From Chryseobacterium camelliae (GTDB lineage: Bacteria; Bacteroidota; Bacteroidia; Flavobacteriales; Weeksellaceae), in assembly GCF_027920545.1 (NCBI RefSeq), contig NZ_CP115859.1, positions 1,054,001 to 1,118,000 of the forward strand: 64,000 nt of DNA, read 5' to 3'. Under the pieces are notes generated by a model. It did not search any database. It had not been told where the DNA came from and was given only the letters and a program-made list of their open reading frames with translations. Below, in pieces: positions 49,685-58,289 of this stretch. The position numbers and the translations under genes are program-made. How positions within the stretch are numbered: the stretch's first letter is position 1; each line of letters opens with the position of its first letter.

Positions 49685-51541
49685 ATGAAGGTTCATTTTT
49701 CAATTGTACTTATTTTTCTCTTTGTTTTTGGAAGTTTGCAGGCACAGCAACCCGATACTTTTGTAAAAGATAATTTTACAAAAAAAGAATTCTACATTCC
49801 GATGCGTGACGGGACAAAGCTTTTTACGGCAGTGTATATTCCTAAAGATATTTCCAACAAAAACAGATATCCGTTTTTAATGCAGAGAACCTGCTACAGT
49901 ATTGCTCCTTATGGCGAAAACGAATACAAAACAAAACTCGGACCCAACTCATATTTAATGAAAGACAAATATATTTTCGTGTTTCAGGATGTTCGCGGAA
50001 GATATATGAGTGAAGGAACTTTCACCAATATGACGCCGCAAGTTGACCATAAAACCAAGAAAGATGTTGATGAAAGTACAGATACTTATGATACCATCGA
50101 CTGGCTAATTAAAAACATCAAAGATAACAACGGAAAAGTAGGTCAGTACGGAACTTCATATCCCGGATTTTATACCGCTGTCGGGGTGCTGGCACAACAC
50201 CCTGCTTTGGTAGCCTCATCTCCGCAAGCTCCCATTTCAGATTTCTGGAATGACGATTTTCTTCACAACGGAAGATTCATGATGGGATATTTCAGAACAT
50301 TCCCTGTTTTTGGAGTTCAGAAAACGAAGCCGGAAAATAAAGCCTGGTACACCGATTCTATGATTAAAGTAACTTCTGAAGATGGATTGAAATTCTACAG
50401 AGAAATGGGGACTTTGAAAGATGGTTATGAGAAATATTATAAGGATAACTTCTTCATGACGGAAATTATGAATCACACCAATTACGATGAATTCTGGCAG
50501 AAAAGAAGCCTGCTGCCTCATCTTAAAAACGTAAATCATGCTGTGATGACCGTTGGTGGCTGGTTTGATGCTGAAGATCTTTCGGGACCTTTAAATATTT
50601 ATAAAACAATTGAAAAAACAAGCCCTAAAGCAAAAAACACCATTGTGATGGGACCATTCTCACACGGAGGTTGGGGACGTGAAGAAGGAAAACATTTCCA
50701 TAATCAGATATATTTCGGAGACAGCATTGCAACGTATTATCAGAAAAATATTGAAACCAAATTTTTCAATCATTATCTAAAAGGAAATACAAAACAGGAT
50801 GCCGGTTTACCGGAAGCTTTGATGTATGACACAGGAGCAAAGCAATGGAGAGAATTTGCAACCTATCCTCCGAAGGAAGGAAAAAAAGTGAATTTCTATT
50901 TATCCAACGGAACATTGAAAAACACTGCAGGACAAGGTTCTTCGGAATATTACAGTGACCCCAACAATCCGGTTTTAAGTTCTGGCAACCTGAAGGATTT
51001 CAATGGATTTACCCCAAGAAATTATATGTCGGAAGACCAAAGATTTGCAGAAGGAAGACCTGATGTTTTGACGTTTACAACAGATATTTTAACAGAAGAC
51101 ATTACTTTCGCGGGAGAAATTATGGCTAAATTAAATATCGCTTCTACTTCTACGGATGCAGATTTTGCCGTGAAATTAATTGATATTTATCCTGAAGACT
51201 TCAAACCAGCAGAGAAAAAAGACGGGGTGATCTACGGCAACTATCATCAGATGGTAAGAAGTGAAATTATGCCTACGAGATTCAGAAACTCAAGAGAAAA
51301 AGCTGAAGCCTTGGTTCCGAATCAGAAAACTGCCGTAAATTTCAGATTGCAGGATGTTGTTCATACCTTTAAAAAGGGGCATAAAATCCAGATACAGATT
51401 TCTTCAACCTGGTTTCCGTTATTTGCCATCAATCCTCAGAAATTCTTAGATAATCCGAATTTTGCGACGAAGGAAGATTATACGAAAGCCTTTATCAAAG
51501 TTTTTGATGATAGTGCCATTGAAGTTGAGGTTTTAAAATAA
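49685..51541 (+). CDS. CocE/NonD family alpha/beta hydrolase (X-Pro dipeptidyl-peptidase type)
   Basis: 618 residues. Signal peptide 1-20 (FGSLQAQ). The alpha/beta hydrolase core has 'EFYIPMRDGTKLFTAVYIP', 'FQDVRGRYMSEG', the nucleophile S158 in GQYGTSYPGF, and the acid and His regions 'GGWFDAEDLSGPL' and 'GPFSHGGWGR'. A C-terminal jelly roll (about 420-618) follows, including 'FTTDILTEDITFAGEIMAKL' and 'GHKIQIQISSTWFPL'. Relatives are X-Pro dipeptidyl-peptidases, cocaine esterase and glutaryl-7-ACA acylases. It is probably a periplasmic peptidase or acylase; precise substrate unknown. A single gene. Confidence 0.9.
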   Translation: MKVHFSIVLIFLFVFGSLQAQQPDTFVKDNFTKKEFYIPMRDGTKLFTAVYIPKDISNKNRYPFLMQRTCYSIAPYGENEYKTKLGPNSYLMKDKYIFVFQDVRGRYMSEGTFTNMTPQVDHKTKKDVDESTDTYDTIDWLIKNIKDNNGKVGQYGTSYPGFYTAVGVLAQHPALVASSPQAPISDFWNDDFLHNGRFMMGYFRTFPVFGVQKTKPENKAWYTDSMIKVTSEDGLKFYREMGTLKDGYEKYYKDNFFMTEIMNHTNYDEFWQKRSLLPHLKNVNHAVMTVGGWFDAEDLSGPLNIYKTIEKTSPKAKNTIVMGPFSHGGWGREEGKHFHNQIYFGDSIATYYQKNIETKFFNHYLKGNTKQDAGLPEALMYDTGAKQWREFATYPPKEGKKVNFYLSNGTLKNTAGQGSSEYYSDPNNPVLSSGNLKDFNGFTPRNYMSEDQRFAEGRPDVLTFTTDILTEDITFAGEIMAKLNIASTSTDADFAVKLIDIYPEDFKPAEKKDGVIYGNYHQMVRSEIMPTRFRNSREKAEALVPNQKTAVNFRLQDVVHTFKKGHKIQIQISSTWFPLFAINPQKFLDNPNFATKEDYTKAFIKVFDDSAIEVEVLK

Positions 51542-51546
51542 ATTGA

Positions 51547-51582
51547 AAAAGCTGTTCAGATTGAACAGCTTTTGTTTTTTTG
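51547..51582 (+). terminator. Rho-independent terminator after hydrolase gene
   Basis: Perfect 12-bp stem (51547-51558 with 51562-51573), 3-nt loop, then TTTTGTTTTTTT-like tail. Confidence 0.85.
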
Positions 51583-51593
51583 TTTTGTTTTTA

Positions 51594-51768
51594 TTTTTTA
51601 AACGCAAAGACTTAAAATTTAACACCTGATTTTTTAAGTAGTAAAGAATTGCGATAAATCGCTGATTAAGCATGAAATTAAAACGTTCGCTTCTTCAAAT
51701 CAACTTTGTTGATTCTTTCTTTGCTCCTTAAAGTTCTTAGAATGTTAATAAAAACTTTGCGTTAAAAA
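51594..51768. repeat. MITE-like element with AACGCAAAG terminal repeats
   Basis: About 175 bp bounded by TTTTTAAACGCAAAG at 51595-51609 and its inverse CTTTGCGTTAAAAA at 51755-51768. The right end abuts the stop codon of alkB. No coding content inside. Confidence 0.6.
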
Positions 51769-52380
51769 TTACTCTTCAATTGTTCTAAAAGTCAAGTTCA
51801 CTCTCGGAGCTTTTACTTTAGTCGTCGGTGGAAGCCGATGTAACCAATGATCCTGCGTTGTTCCTTTCATCACCAATAAACTTCCGTTTTCCAGAAATGT
51901 TTCTACTTTTTCTTTCGTCGTTTTATGCTTAAATAAAAACTTTCTTTCCGCTCCGAAAGTTAAAGAGGCAATTGCTCCATGCTTTTTCAGATCTTTTTCA
52001 CCATCACTGTGATAGGCCATTCCTTCGCTTCCGTCATGATATAAGTTCAGAAGACAGGAATTATAGGTTTCCCCGGTCACTTCTTCGCATTTTTTCTTTA
52101 ATTCTAATAACTCGGGAGTCCAGAATTTGGCATATTTTGTTCGCTTTGAATACGTATACTCAAACGGTTTTTCACCAAACCAGGCTACTTTTCTTTTGGT
52201 TAAAATTAATTTTCCGAAAATCATCGCTTCATCATTTTCCCAGGGAATCTGATTGAATAAATAATCATAATAAAAGTCCGACTTTTCTTTGGAGAAAACT
52301 TTTCCGTAATAATGAACAATTCCATCATTGGGAAGGATATTTAAAGGATAGCCGGAAATATCTTCGAATAGATTTAGCAT
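51769..52380 (-). CDS. alkB: AlkB-type 2-oxoglutarate/Fe(II) DNA repair dioxygenase
   Basis: 203 residues, AlkB fold. Metal site H124-x-D126 in 'NLYHDGSEGMAYHSDGEKD' and H181 in 'HWLHRLPPT'; 2-oxoglutarate-binding R193 and R199 in 'PRVNLTFRTIEE', spacing as in E. coli AlkB. It removes 1-methyladenine and 3-methylcytosine lesions by oxidative demethylation. The next gene upstream encodes an Ada-like protein, so the two form an alkylation-repair block. The stop codon lies directly against the repeat element at 51594-51768. Confidence 0.93.
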   Translation of the reverse strand: MLNLFEDISGYPLNILPNDGIVHYYGKVFSKEKSDFYYDYLFNQIPWENDEAMIFGKLILTKRKVAWFGEKPFEYTYSKRTKYAKFWTPELLELKKKCEEVTGETYNSCLLNLYHDGSEGMAYHSDGEKDLKKHGAIASLTFGAERKFLFKHKTTKEKVETFLENGSLLVMKGTTQDHWLHRLPPTTKVKAPRVNLTFRTIEE

Positions 52381-52411
52381 TGAATTTTGTAATTTATGGT
52401 GATTAAAATTA

Positions 52412-52489
52412 AACCATTAAGCTAAGCAACTTAACAATCAGAATGATTTATCTTAATGAAACTTCACTCCTTAATAAATCTTAATGGTT
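52412..52489. repeat. Palindromic repeat, AACCATTAAG type
   Basis: AACCATTAAG (52412-52421) and its inverse CTTAATGGTT (52480-52489) with an AT-rich interior; lies between alkB and the Ada-like gene. Confidence 0.5.
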
Positions 52490-52512
52490 CAAGTAAAAGT
52501 TAAGTTAAAATC

Positions 52513-53355
52513 TTAAGAATAAATCTGAGAACTTTCCCACCCCACAATCAGCTGCTTTCTTTCACTTCCCCATCGGTAACCTCCCATATTTCCGGAAGAC
52601 TGAATGACACGGTGACAAGGGATCAGAAAAGCCACAGGATTACTTCCAATAGCAGTACCAACCGCTCTTGATGCATTTGGATTTCCTATTTTTTCAGCTA
52701 AACTTCCATATGTTGATAATTTTCCCATCGGAATGGTAAGAAGACTTTCCCAGACTTTTAATTGAAAATCGGTTCCCTTTAAATGTAATTTTATCGTATT
52801 CAGCTTCGTCCAGTCTTTATTGAAAATGGACAATGCATTGCTCTGAAATTCGTCTAATCTTTTAAAAAAAGAAGCATTAGGAAATTTAAGCTGTAAATCT
52901 CCCAATGCTTTATTTTTATCGTTTTCAAAAGCCAGATAGCAGATCCCCTTTTCTGTGGAAGCTGCAATTACATTTCCAAAAGGACTTTCGGAGAAACTGT
53001 AATTGATATGGAGGCTTTTTCCTCCGTTTTTATATTCTGCCGGAGACATTCCTTCAATGTTCACAAACAGATCATGCAATCTGCTGGTACTCGAAAACCC
53101 TGTCTCGTAAGCCGTATCAAATAAACTTGCTTTTTCTTCCTTCAACAAATTTTTAGCATGTTCAAGACTGATGAACTGCAAAAACTTTTTCGGGCTTGTT
53201 CCTGCCCAATCAGAAAACATTTTCTGAAAATGAGCCGGACTTAAGTGAATTTTCTCCGCCACTTCCTCCAAACTTGGCTGAAGCTTAAAATTGCTCCGGA
53301 TATAATCTATCGCCTTAGCAATTCTTTCGTAATCTATATGATTTTGTGTGGACAT
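52513..53355 (-). CDS. AraC-type regulator fused to methylated-DNA--cysteine S-methyltransferase (Ada-like, lacking AdaA N-domain)
   Basis: 280 residues. Residues 5-105 are an AraC double HTH ('LEEVAEKIHLSPAHFQKMFS', 'LFDTAYETGFSSTSRLHDLF'). Residues 120-280 are an Ogt/AdaB domain with the alkyl-acceptor C247 in 'FLIPCHRVIQSSG' and 'MGGYRWGSERKQLI'. The zinc-binding AdaA domain that senses methylphosphotriesters is missing, so the switch may differ from E. coli Ada. It accepts O6-methylguanine methyl groups and probably regulates repair genes. alkB lies downstream on the same strand, after a palindromic repeat. Confidence 0.92.
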   Translation of the reverse strand: MSTQNHIDYERIAKAIDYIRSNFKLQPSLEEVAEKIHLSPAHFQKMFSDWAGTSPKKFLQFISLEHAKNLLKEEKASLFDTAYETGFSSTSRLHDLFVNIEGMSPAEYKNGGKSLHINYSFSESPFGNVIAASTEKGICYLAFENDKNKALGDLQLKFPNASFFKRLDEFQSNALSIFNKDWTKLNTIKLHLKGTDFQLKVWESLLTIPMGKLSTYGSLAEKIGNPNASRAVGTAIGSNPVAFLIPCHRVIQSSGNMGGYRWGSERKQLIVGWESSQIYS

Positions 53356-53422
53356 AACATTTATTTTACCTCACAAATTTCTAAAGAATTATTCGCAGAA
53401 AAAATCCGAATCTTGCGAAGTT

Positions 53423-54277
53423 TTAGTCTTGATTAATATGATAATACGCCAACATTTTGTAGTATAACTTCGCTGCTAAGAATGCACTTGGTTTTGCATA
53501 TGCAGAATCCATCAATTCAACAATATCAAACGCTACAACGTTACATTTTTCAAATACCTTTCTTAGTAATTCTAATGTCGGATACCATTGTAAACCGCCC
53601 GGTTCAGGAGTTCCTGTTGACGGAGCAATGGCGGGGTCGAAAGCATCAAGATCAATCGTGATATACACGTTTCCTGAAACTTTTTCCAACACATCATTTA
53701 CCCAATTCTCATTGTTTGCAATTTCGTGAGCAAAGAATACTCTTCCTTCCGGTAAATATTCAGCCTCTTCGATATCCATAGAACGGATTCCCACCTGCAC
53801 CAGATTGTGTTTCTGATTCGCTTCAAAAACTGCACAAGCGTGATTAGAAGTAGAACCATGGAACTCAGGACGTAAGTCTGTATGAGCATCTAATTGAAGA
53901 ACCGTTAAATTCTCAAATTTCTCACCTACCGCACGAATTGAACCGATAGAAACAGAATGCTCTCCACCGAAAAGGGTAAATAATTTCCCGTCATGGTTCA
54001 AAAGCTCTTTTGTTTTTTGGTATACTGCTTCAGTCATTGCTTCAGGCGAAGAATTTTCAGAAACTTCTCCGGCAAGATAAACTCCTTCTAAATAAGGTTC
54101 TGTCTGAGTTTCGATGTCATAAAGCTCCATGTTTTCAGAAGCGTCTAAGAACAATTCAGGACCTTTATCAGCTCCTTTTCCCCAAGTTGAAGTTCCGTCG
54201 TAAGGAACCGTTACCAACATTACTTTCGAGTTTTCTAATGATGCATTTTCTTCAGGAATTCCTGCGTATGTTTTCAT
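53423..54277 (-). CDS. speB: Agmatinase
   Basis: 284 residues, ureohydrolase fold. Mn-binding motifs: 'FGGEHSVSIGSI' near 104-115, 'LQLDAHTDLRPEF' near 128-140 and 'ITIDLDAFDPAIAPSTGTPEPGGL' pattern near 205-228 (split for length). Hydrolyses agmatine to putrescine and urea. The partner arginine decarboxylase lies 1 kb away, on the same strand but with a plus-strand HAD gene between. TATCTTTG at 54307-54314 (minus strand) is a possible -7 box. Confidence 0.92.
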   Translation of the reverse strand: MKTYAGIPEENASLENSKVMLVTVPYDGTSTWGKGADKGPELFLDASENMELYDIETQTEPYLEGVYLAGEVSENSSPEAMTEAVYQKTKELLNHDGKLFTLFGGEHSVSIGSIRAVGEKFENLTVLQLDAHTDLRPEFHGSTSNHACAVFEANQKHNLVQVGIRSMDIEEAEYLPEGRVFFAHEIANNENWVNDVLEKVSGNVYITIDLDAFDPAIAPSTGTPEPGGLQWYPTLELLRKVFEKCNVVAFDIVELMDSAYAKPSAFLAAKLYYKMLAYYHINQD

Positions 54278-54483
54278 GCTTTTATTTAAAAATTAAATGA
54301 TTTCGGCAAAGATACAAAGAAGTTGGGAAAAAGTTGATGGGAGATAGAAGCTCGAAGCTGGAAGTTTTTACAAGAATAAAAAACTGAAGGATATAATTTA
54401 GACATCCATCATCCATCATCAAGCCTCTAACTTCCAATCTTTACCTTCCGTCCAAATTTCTTACCTTTGTAAAAAATTCAAAT

Positions 54484-55143
54484 ATGCCTTTAAAAGCTGT
54501 TCTTTTCGATATGGATGGAGTGATTGTAGATACAGAACCATTGCACAGAAAAGCTTATTTTAAAACCTTTGACGAGTTGGAAATTGCCGTTTCCGAAGAT
54601 TTATATACTTCTTTTACAGGCGCTTCTACAAAGAGAGTTTGTGAAACCTTAATTCATCAATTCGATTTAGACCAGACTCATGAAACCATTGCCACCATCA
54701 AAAGAACTCATTTTAAAGATTATTTTTACAACGATGACGAATTTGATCTGATTCCGGGAGTGAGAGAATTGATTCAGCATTATCATGAAAACGGCATTAC
54801 ATTAATTTTAGCTTCTTCTGCAACCATGACGACCATCAATATGGTTTTTGAGAAATTCGGACTGGAAAAATATTTCAGCGGAAAGATAAGCGGTGCCGAT
54901 TTAAAGGAATCCAAACCTCATCCTGAAGTGTTTTTGTTAGCTGCAGAAATGTCCGGAGAGCCTGTTGAAAACTGTATGGTAATTGAAGATTCTACCAATG
55001 GAATTCTGGCAGCCCACCGAGCGAAAATTTTCTGTGCTGCGTATAGAAGTCCGCATTCTAAAAATCAGGATTACACATTGGCAGATACGGTGATTTCAGA
55101 TTATGAAGATCTCCAGTTAGATAAGATTTCAAAATATTTTTAA
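54484..55143 (+). CDS. HAD superfamily hydrolase (beta-phosphoglucomutase-like)
   Basis: 219 residues. HAD motif I FDMDGVIVDTEP (D9 and D11), helical cap, motif II in 'LILASSATMTTI', K in 'GADLKESKPHPEVF' and motif IV in 'MVIEDSTNGILAAHRA'. Subfamily IA phosphatase or phosphoglucomutase-like; substrate unknown. TACCTTTG (54462-54469) gives a -7 box just upstream. It sits between speB and speA on the other strand. Confidence 0.9.
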   Translation: MPLKAVLFDMDGVIVDTEPLHRKAYFKTFDELEIAVSEDLYTSFTGASTKRVCETLIHQFDLDQTHETIATIKRTHFKDYFYNDDEFDLIPGVRELIQHYHENGITLILASSATMTTINMVFEKFGLEKYFSGKISGADLKESKPHPEVFLLAAEMSGEPVENCMVIEDSTNGILAAHRAKIFCAAYRSPHSKNQDYTLADTVISDYEDLQLDKISKYF

Positions 55144-55148
55144 ATAGA

Positions 55149-55182
55149 AAAAGCTCTCAAAATCTGAGAGCTTTTGTTTTTT
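55149..55182 (+). terminator. Rho-independent terminator after HAD gene
   Basis: Perfect 11-bp stem (55149-55159 with 55165-55175), 5-nt loop and T-run. Confidence 0.82.
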
Positions 55183-55235
55183 ATAAATTATGGCTAAATT
55201 TCTATTGATAAAAATAGAGCCTGTTTGTATTGACG

Positions 55236-55268
55236 AGATTGCTTCGTCGCTTCGCTCCTCGCAATGAC
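55236..55268. repeat. Palindromic repeat, GTCATTGCGAGGAGC family
   Basis: AGATTGCTTCGTCG then CTTCGCTCCTCGCAATGAC; same family as 12514-12547 and 12871-12903. Lies between convergent genes, near the speA stop codon. Confidence 0.75.
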
Positions 55269-55276
55269 AAGTGGTA

Positions 55277-56668
55277 TTAATATCCAAGAAGTTTCAATAC
55301 ATCTTCAGGTTCCTGTTTTTCACGGAAAATCTCGTATTGTAATTCTCCGTTTTCATCTTTCTGAATCAAAACGTGTCTCGGCTGAGGCATTAAACAATGG
55401 TGAACCCCACCATAACCTCCGATTGTTTCCTGATACGCTCCCGTGTGGAAGAAACCGATATACAAAGGTTTTGTATCACTGAAAACCGGTAGATAAATGG
55501 CATTCGTATGTTGTTCAGAGTTATAATAATCATCGGAATCACAAGTTAATCCACCTAAGAAAACTCTTTCATACGTATCTTCCCATCTGTTCAGCGGAAG
55601 CATGATAAAGTGTCTTGAAATCGCCCAGGTATCCGGAAGTGTCGTCATGAAAGAAGAATCGATCATATTCCATTTTTCTCTGTCGTTCTGACGTTTCTGA
55701 GAAATAATTTTATAAATATTAGCGCCGCTTTCCCCAACGGTAAAGCTTCCGAATTCAGTATAGATATTCGGTTCCTCCACTCCTTCTTCTTCACAGAATT
55801 TTTTGATTTGAGAAACAATTTCCTCCACCATATATTGATAATCGTAATCAAACTGCAATGAAGTCTTGATTGGAAAACCTCCGCCAATGTTCAATGAATT
55901 GACTTCAGGAGCAATTTTCTTCAAACGTGCATATACACGAAGACATTTATACAATTCATTCCAATAATAGGCGGTGTCTTTAATCCCCGTGTTAATGAAG
56001 AAGTGAAGCATTTTCAGTCTTGCATTCGGGTGTTCTGCAATTTTTTGGCTGTAGTAAGGAATAATATCTTTATATCCGATTCCTAATCTCGAGGTATAAA
56101 ATTCAAATTTCGGCTCTTCTTCAGAAGCAATTCTGATTCCGATGTCGAACGTTGTATCAATACTTTCCGTTAATTTATCCAGTTCACGGTAATTATCCAA
56201 AATCGGAGTGATGTTTTCAAAACCACTGTTGATCATATCTGAAATTTTTGCCAGATAATCATCCGTTTTAAAACCGTTACAGATTACTTCGATATCTTTC
56301 GTTACTTTCCCTTCTTTGTAAAGAGATTTTACGATATCCATGTCGTATGCAGAAGAAGTTTCTATAGAAATATCATTTTTCAAAGCTTCTTCCAGTACAA
56401 ATTTGAAATGACTAGATTTTGTACAGTAACAATATCTGTAATTCTTCTTATATTCGGTTTTCTCAAAGGCTTCCCTAAACCAGCTCTTGGCTTTTTGGAT
56501 ATTTTGAGAAATTCTCGGCAGGTAGCTAATCTTTAGCGGAGTGCCAAATTTTTCAACAACATCCATCAACGGAATGTCGTGAAACAACAAATTGTTCTCA
56601 GAAACATTGAATTCCTCGGTAGGAAAATACAACGTCTGATCAATAAGTTCCGAGTATTTTATTTTCAT
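55277..56668 (-). CDS. speA: Arginine decarboxylase (fold III PLP, SpeA-like)
   Basis: 463 residues, the flavobacterial form, shorter than E. coli SpeA. PLP lysine K84 in 'YRYCYCTKSSHF'. 'LGIGYKDIIPYYSQ', 'SLNIGGGFPIKTSL' (phosphate-binding GGG) and 'VFLGGLTCDSDDYYN' (the CxxxD substrate region, CDSDD) are the further marks. 'YTEFGSFTVGESGA' holds the E-x-G-R-like segment, changed here to EFGS. It makes agmatine from arginine, feeding SpeB. Diaminopimelate decarboxylase activity is less likely because of the sequence family. A single gene; the stop lies next to a repeat. Confidence 0.9.
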   Translation of the reverse strand: MKIKYSELIDQTLYFPTEEFNVSENNLLFHDIPLMDVVEKFGTPLKISYLPRISQNIQKAKSWFREAFEKTEYKKNYRYCYCTKSSHFKFVLEEALKNDISIETSSAYDMDIVKSLYKEGKVTKDIEVICNGFKTDDYLAKISDMINSGFENITPILDNYRELDKLTESIDTTFDIGIRIASEEEPKFEFYTSRLGIGYKDIIPYYSQKIAEHPNARLKMLHFFINTGIKDTAYYWNELYKCLRVYARLKKIAPEVNSLNIGGGFPIKTSLQFDYDYQYMVEEIVSQIKKFCEEEGVEEPNIYTEFGSFTVGESGANIYKIISQKRQNDREKWNMIDSSFMTTLPDTWAISRHFIMLPLNRWEDTYERVFLGGLTCDSDDYYNSEQHTNAIYLPVFSDTKPLYIGFFHTGAYQETIGGYGGVHHCLMPQPRHVLIQKDENGELQYEIFREKQEPEDVLKLLGY

Positions 56669-56779
56669 TTCTAAACAAGTGAATTAAGAAATGCAAAATT
56701 GCTAAAAAAGTTTGATTTTTTAACGTTAAATTTATTATAATTTTTATGGGGTTTTATGGTAAAAAGACCACCCTGGTTA

Positions 56780-57655
56780 TCAATATGTAAACTTCTGAAT
56801 ATATTCCTGTCTTTTATTCTCTGAAATTCCCAAAACCTGTTGAATATAAGCATCCGCTGAACCGTATTTTATATTGATTTCGTTAAAAGCAGCATCCAGA
56901 TACTCTTTTTCAACCCAACTTAATTTTTCCAAAACCTTGATATCCATTTTTGGGTATAAAAAATGTAGATTATTCGCTAAACCAAGTCTTTTCTGAACTA
57001 ATTTATCTCTGTAATGATTCGATAAAAGATAATCGTTGTAAATGGTTTTTTTATCAAATTTTAAAATCGTCAGAATCAAAGCCGTAATAATTCCTGTTCT
57101 GTCTTTTCCCGCCGTACAATGGTATAAAATCGGATGATCCGAATCCAGAATTTCGGTAATAATCTTCTTGATTGTTTCAGGGTTTTCCGCTACGTAATCC
57201 TTATAGAAATCAAGCATTCTTTTATCAGCATCGGAACCATTCACTTTTCCTTTTAGTACCAACTTTTTAGCTTGATCCAACTGATCTCCCTCATCTTCAA
57301 AGGCAGAGTAATTTTTATATATAATTCCGTTTGGAAGATGATCAGGTTTTTGAGCAATTTCCTTTGAATTTCTAAGATCAATAATTTTTTTGATTCCTAA
57401 GCTTTCCAGCTTATCAAAAGACTTTTTCTTCAGTTGATGCAGATGTCCGCTTCTGTAAATTTTACCTTCTTTTAAAGTTCTTCCCTCTGCATTTTTAATA
57501 TGATCAACGACTCTGAAATTATGAACTTTTTTAATTGCAATATCTTTTTGTGCAGTCTCTTTTCCATATTCGGGTACGGAAAAGTTCTGTGCTTTGCACG
57601 ATAAAACACAGACTGAGACGATCAATACAAATGATATTTTAATGATTGATTTCAA
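56780..57655 (-). CDS. Exported tyrosine-type protein phosphatase, probable lipoprotein
   Basis: 291 residues. Signal with a lipobox-like VLSC and C20 as the candidate modified residue. The phosphatase P-loop is HCTAGKDRTG with C180 and R186 (CX5R), in a Y_phosphatase3-like fold ('YRSGHLHQL', 'IIDLRNSKEIAQKP'). The general acid should be D in the loop before it. It would act outside the cytoplasm on an unknown phosphorylated molecule, possibly a lipid or sugar rather than protein. It sits 4 bp downstream of thiN. Confidence 0.85.
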   Translation of the reverse strand: MKSIIKISFVLIVSVCVLSCKAQNFSVPEYGKETAQKDIAIKKVHNFRVVDHIKNAEGRTLKEGKIYRSGHLHQLKKKSFDKLESLGIKKIIDLRNSKEIAQKPDHLPNGIIYKNYSAFEDEGDQLDQAKKLVLKGKVNGSDADKRMLDFYKDYVAENPETIKKIITEILDSDHPILYHCTAGKDRTGIITALILTILKFDKKTIYNDYLLSNHYRDKLVQKRLGLANNLHFLYPKMDIKVLEKLSWVEKEYLDAAFNEINIKYGSADAYIQQVLGISENKRQEYIQKFTY

Positions 57656-57659
57656 AAGA

Positions 57660-58289
57660 TCACAAATAATTTTTTCCGATAAAAATCAACAAATCCCCTT
57701 TTTCATATTCAATAGAAACTTCATCTTCAACAGCGAAATTTCTGGTTCCTATTCTTGAAGTAATGTTTAAGCTTCCGCTTGTCAGAGGCCAATTCAAACC
57801 TTTTGTCGTAATATTTTCAGCTAGAGGGAAGGGATATAAAGAAATCATTTTATTTTTCACTTCTTTCACGCTAAAGCTTTTGGGTACAAAATAATATTCG
57901 GAAAACTCATCGTAAAATTTTATGTTTAATTGATCCTTAAATCCAAAAGCTACTGTAAGATTTCCTAAAAAATGATCCTGCTCTCCCCCGCTTCCTCCTA
58001 AAACATCAACATTTTTAAATCCTTTTTCTAAAATAATTTCCAATGCTTTATGAAAATCGGTTTTTTCCTGATCCGGAGTATAAATGAATTTATCTTCATA
58101 AATATTTTCATCAGAACCCGAATGCGAATCAAAATCACCGGAAATAAAGTTTAACTTATTGATTGGAAACCCCAAAGCTTTCAGATAATGAAAAGCACCG
58201 TCTGTACAGGCAATTAAACCATATTCATCAGGATTGGGAAAAGATTTCGGAGCATCTCCGTTGATGAAAAGTAATGCTTTATCTTTCAT
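57660..58289 (-). CDS. Thiamine diphosphokinase
   Basis: 209 residues from the ATG at 58289, 11 bp inside the upstream gene; an earlier start at 58349 would overlap it by 71 bp. Fits the ThiN/Thi80 family: 'LFINGDAPKSFPNPDEY', 'ACTDGAFHYLKALG', 'NFISGDFDSHSG', 'YTPDQEKTDFHKALEII' (T-D-x-x-K-A), 'DVLGGSGGEQDHFLGNL', and 'KGLNWPLT' near the end. Converts thiamine to TPP using ATP. In an operon with the ATR and phosphatase genes. Confidence 0.9.
   Translation of the reverse strand: MKDKALLFINGDAPKSFPNPDEYGLIACTDGAFHYLKALGFPINKLNFISGDFDSHSGSDENIYEDKFIYTPDQEKTDFHKALEIILEKGFKNVDVLGGSGGEQDHFLGNLTVAFGFKDQLNIKFYDEFSEYYFVPKSFSVKEVKNKMISLYPFPLAENITTKGLNWPLTSGSLNITSRIGTRNFAVEDEVSIEYEKGDLLIFIGKNYL

Noticed and set aside
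54325..54445. Possible palindromic repeat (TGGAAGTT and AACTTCCA, CCATCATCCATCATC)
   Set aside because: Arms are short and imperfect; too weak to list as a repeat without a genome-wide comparison.
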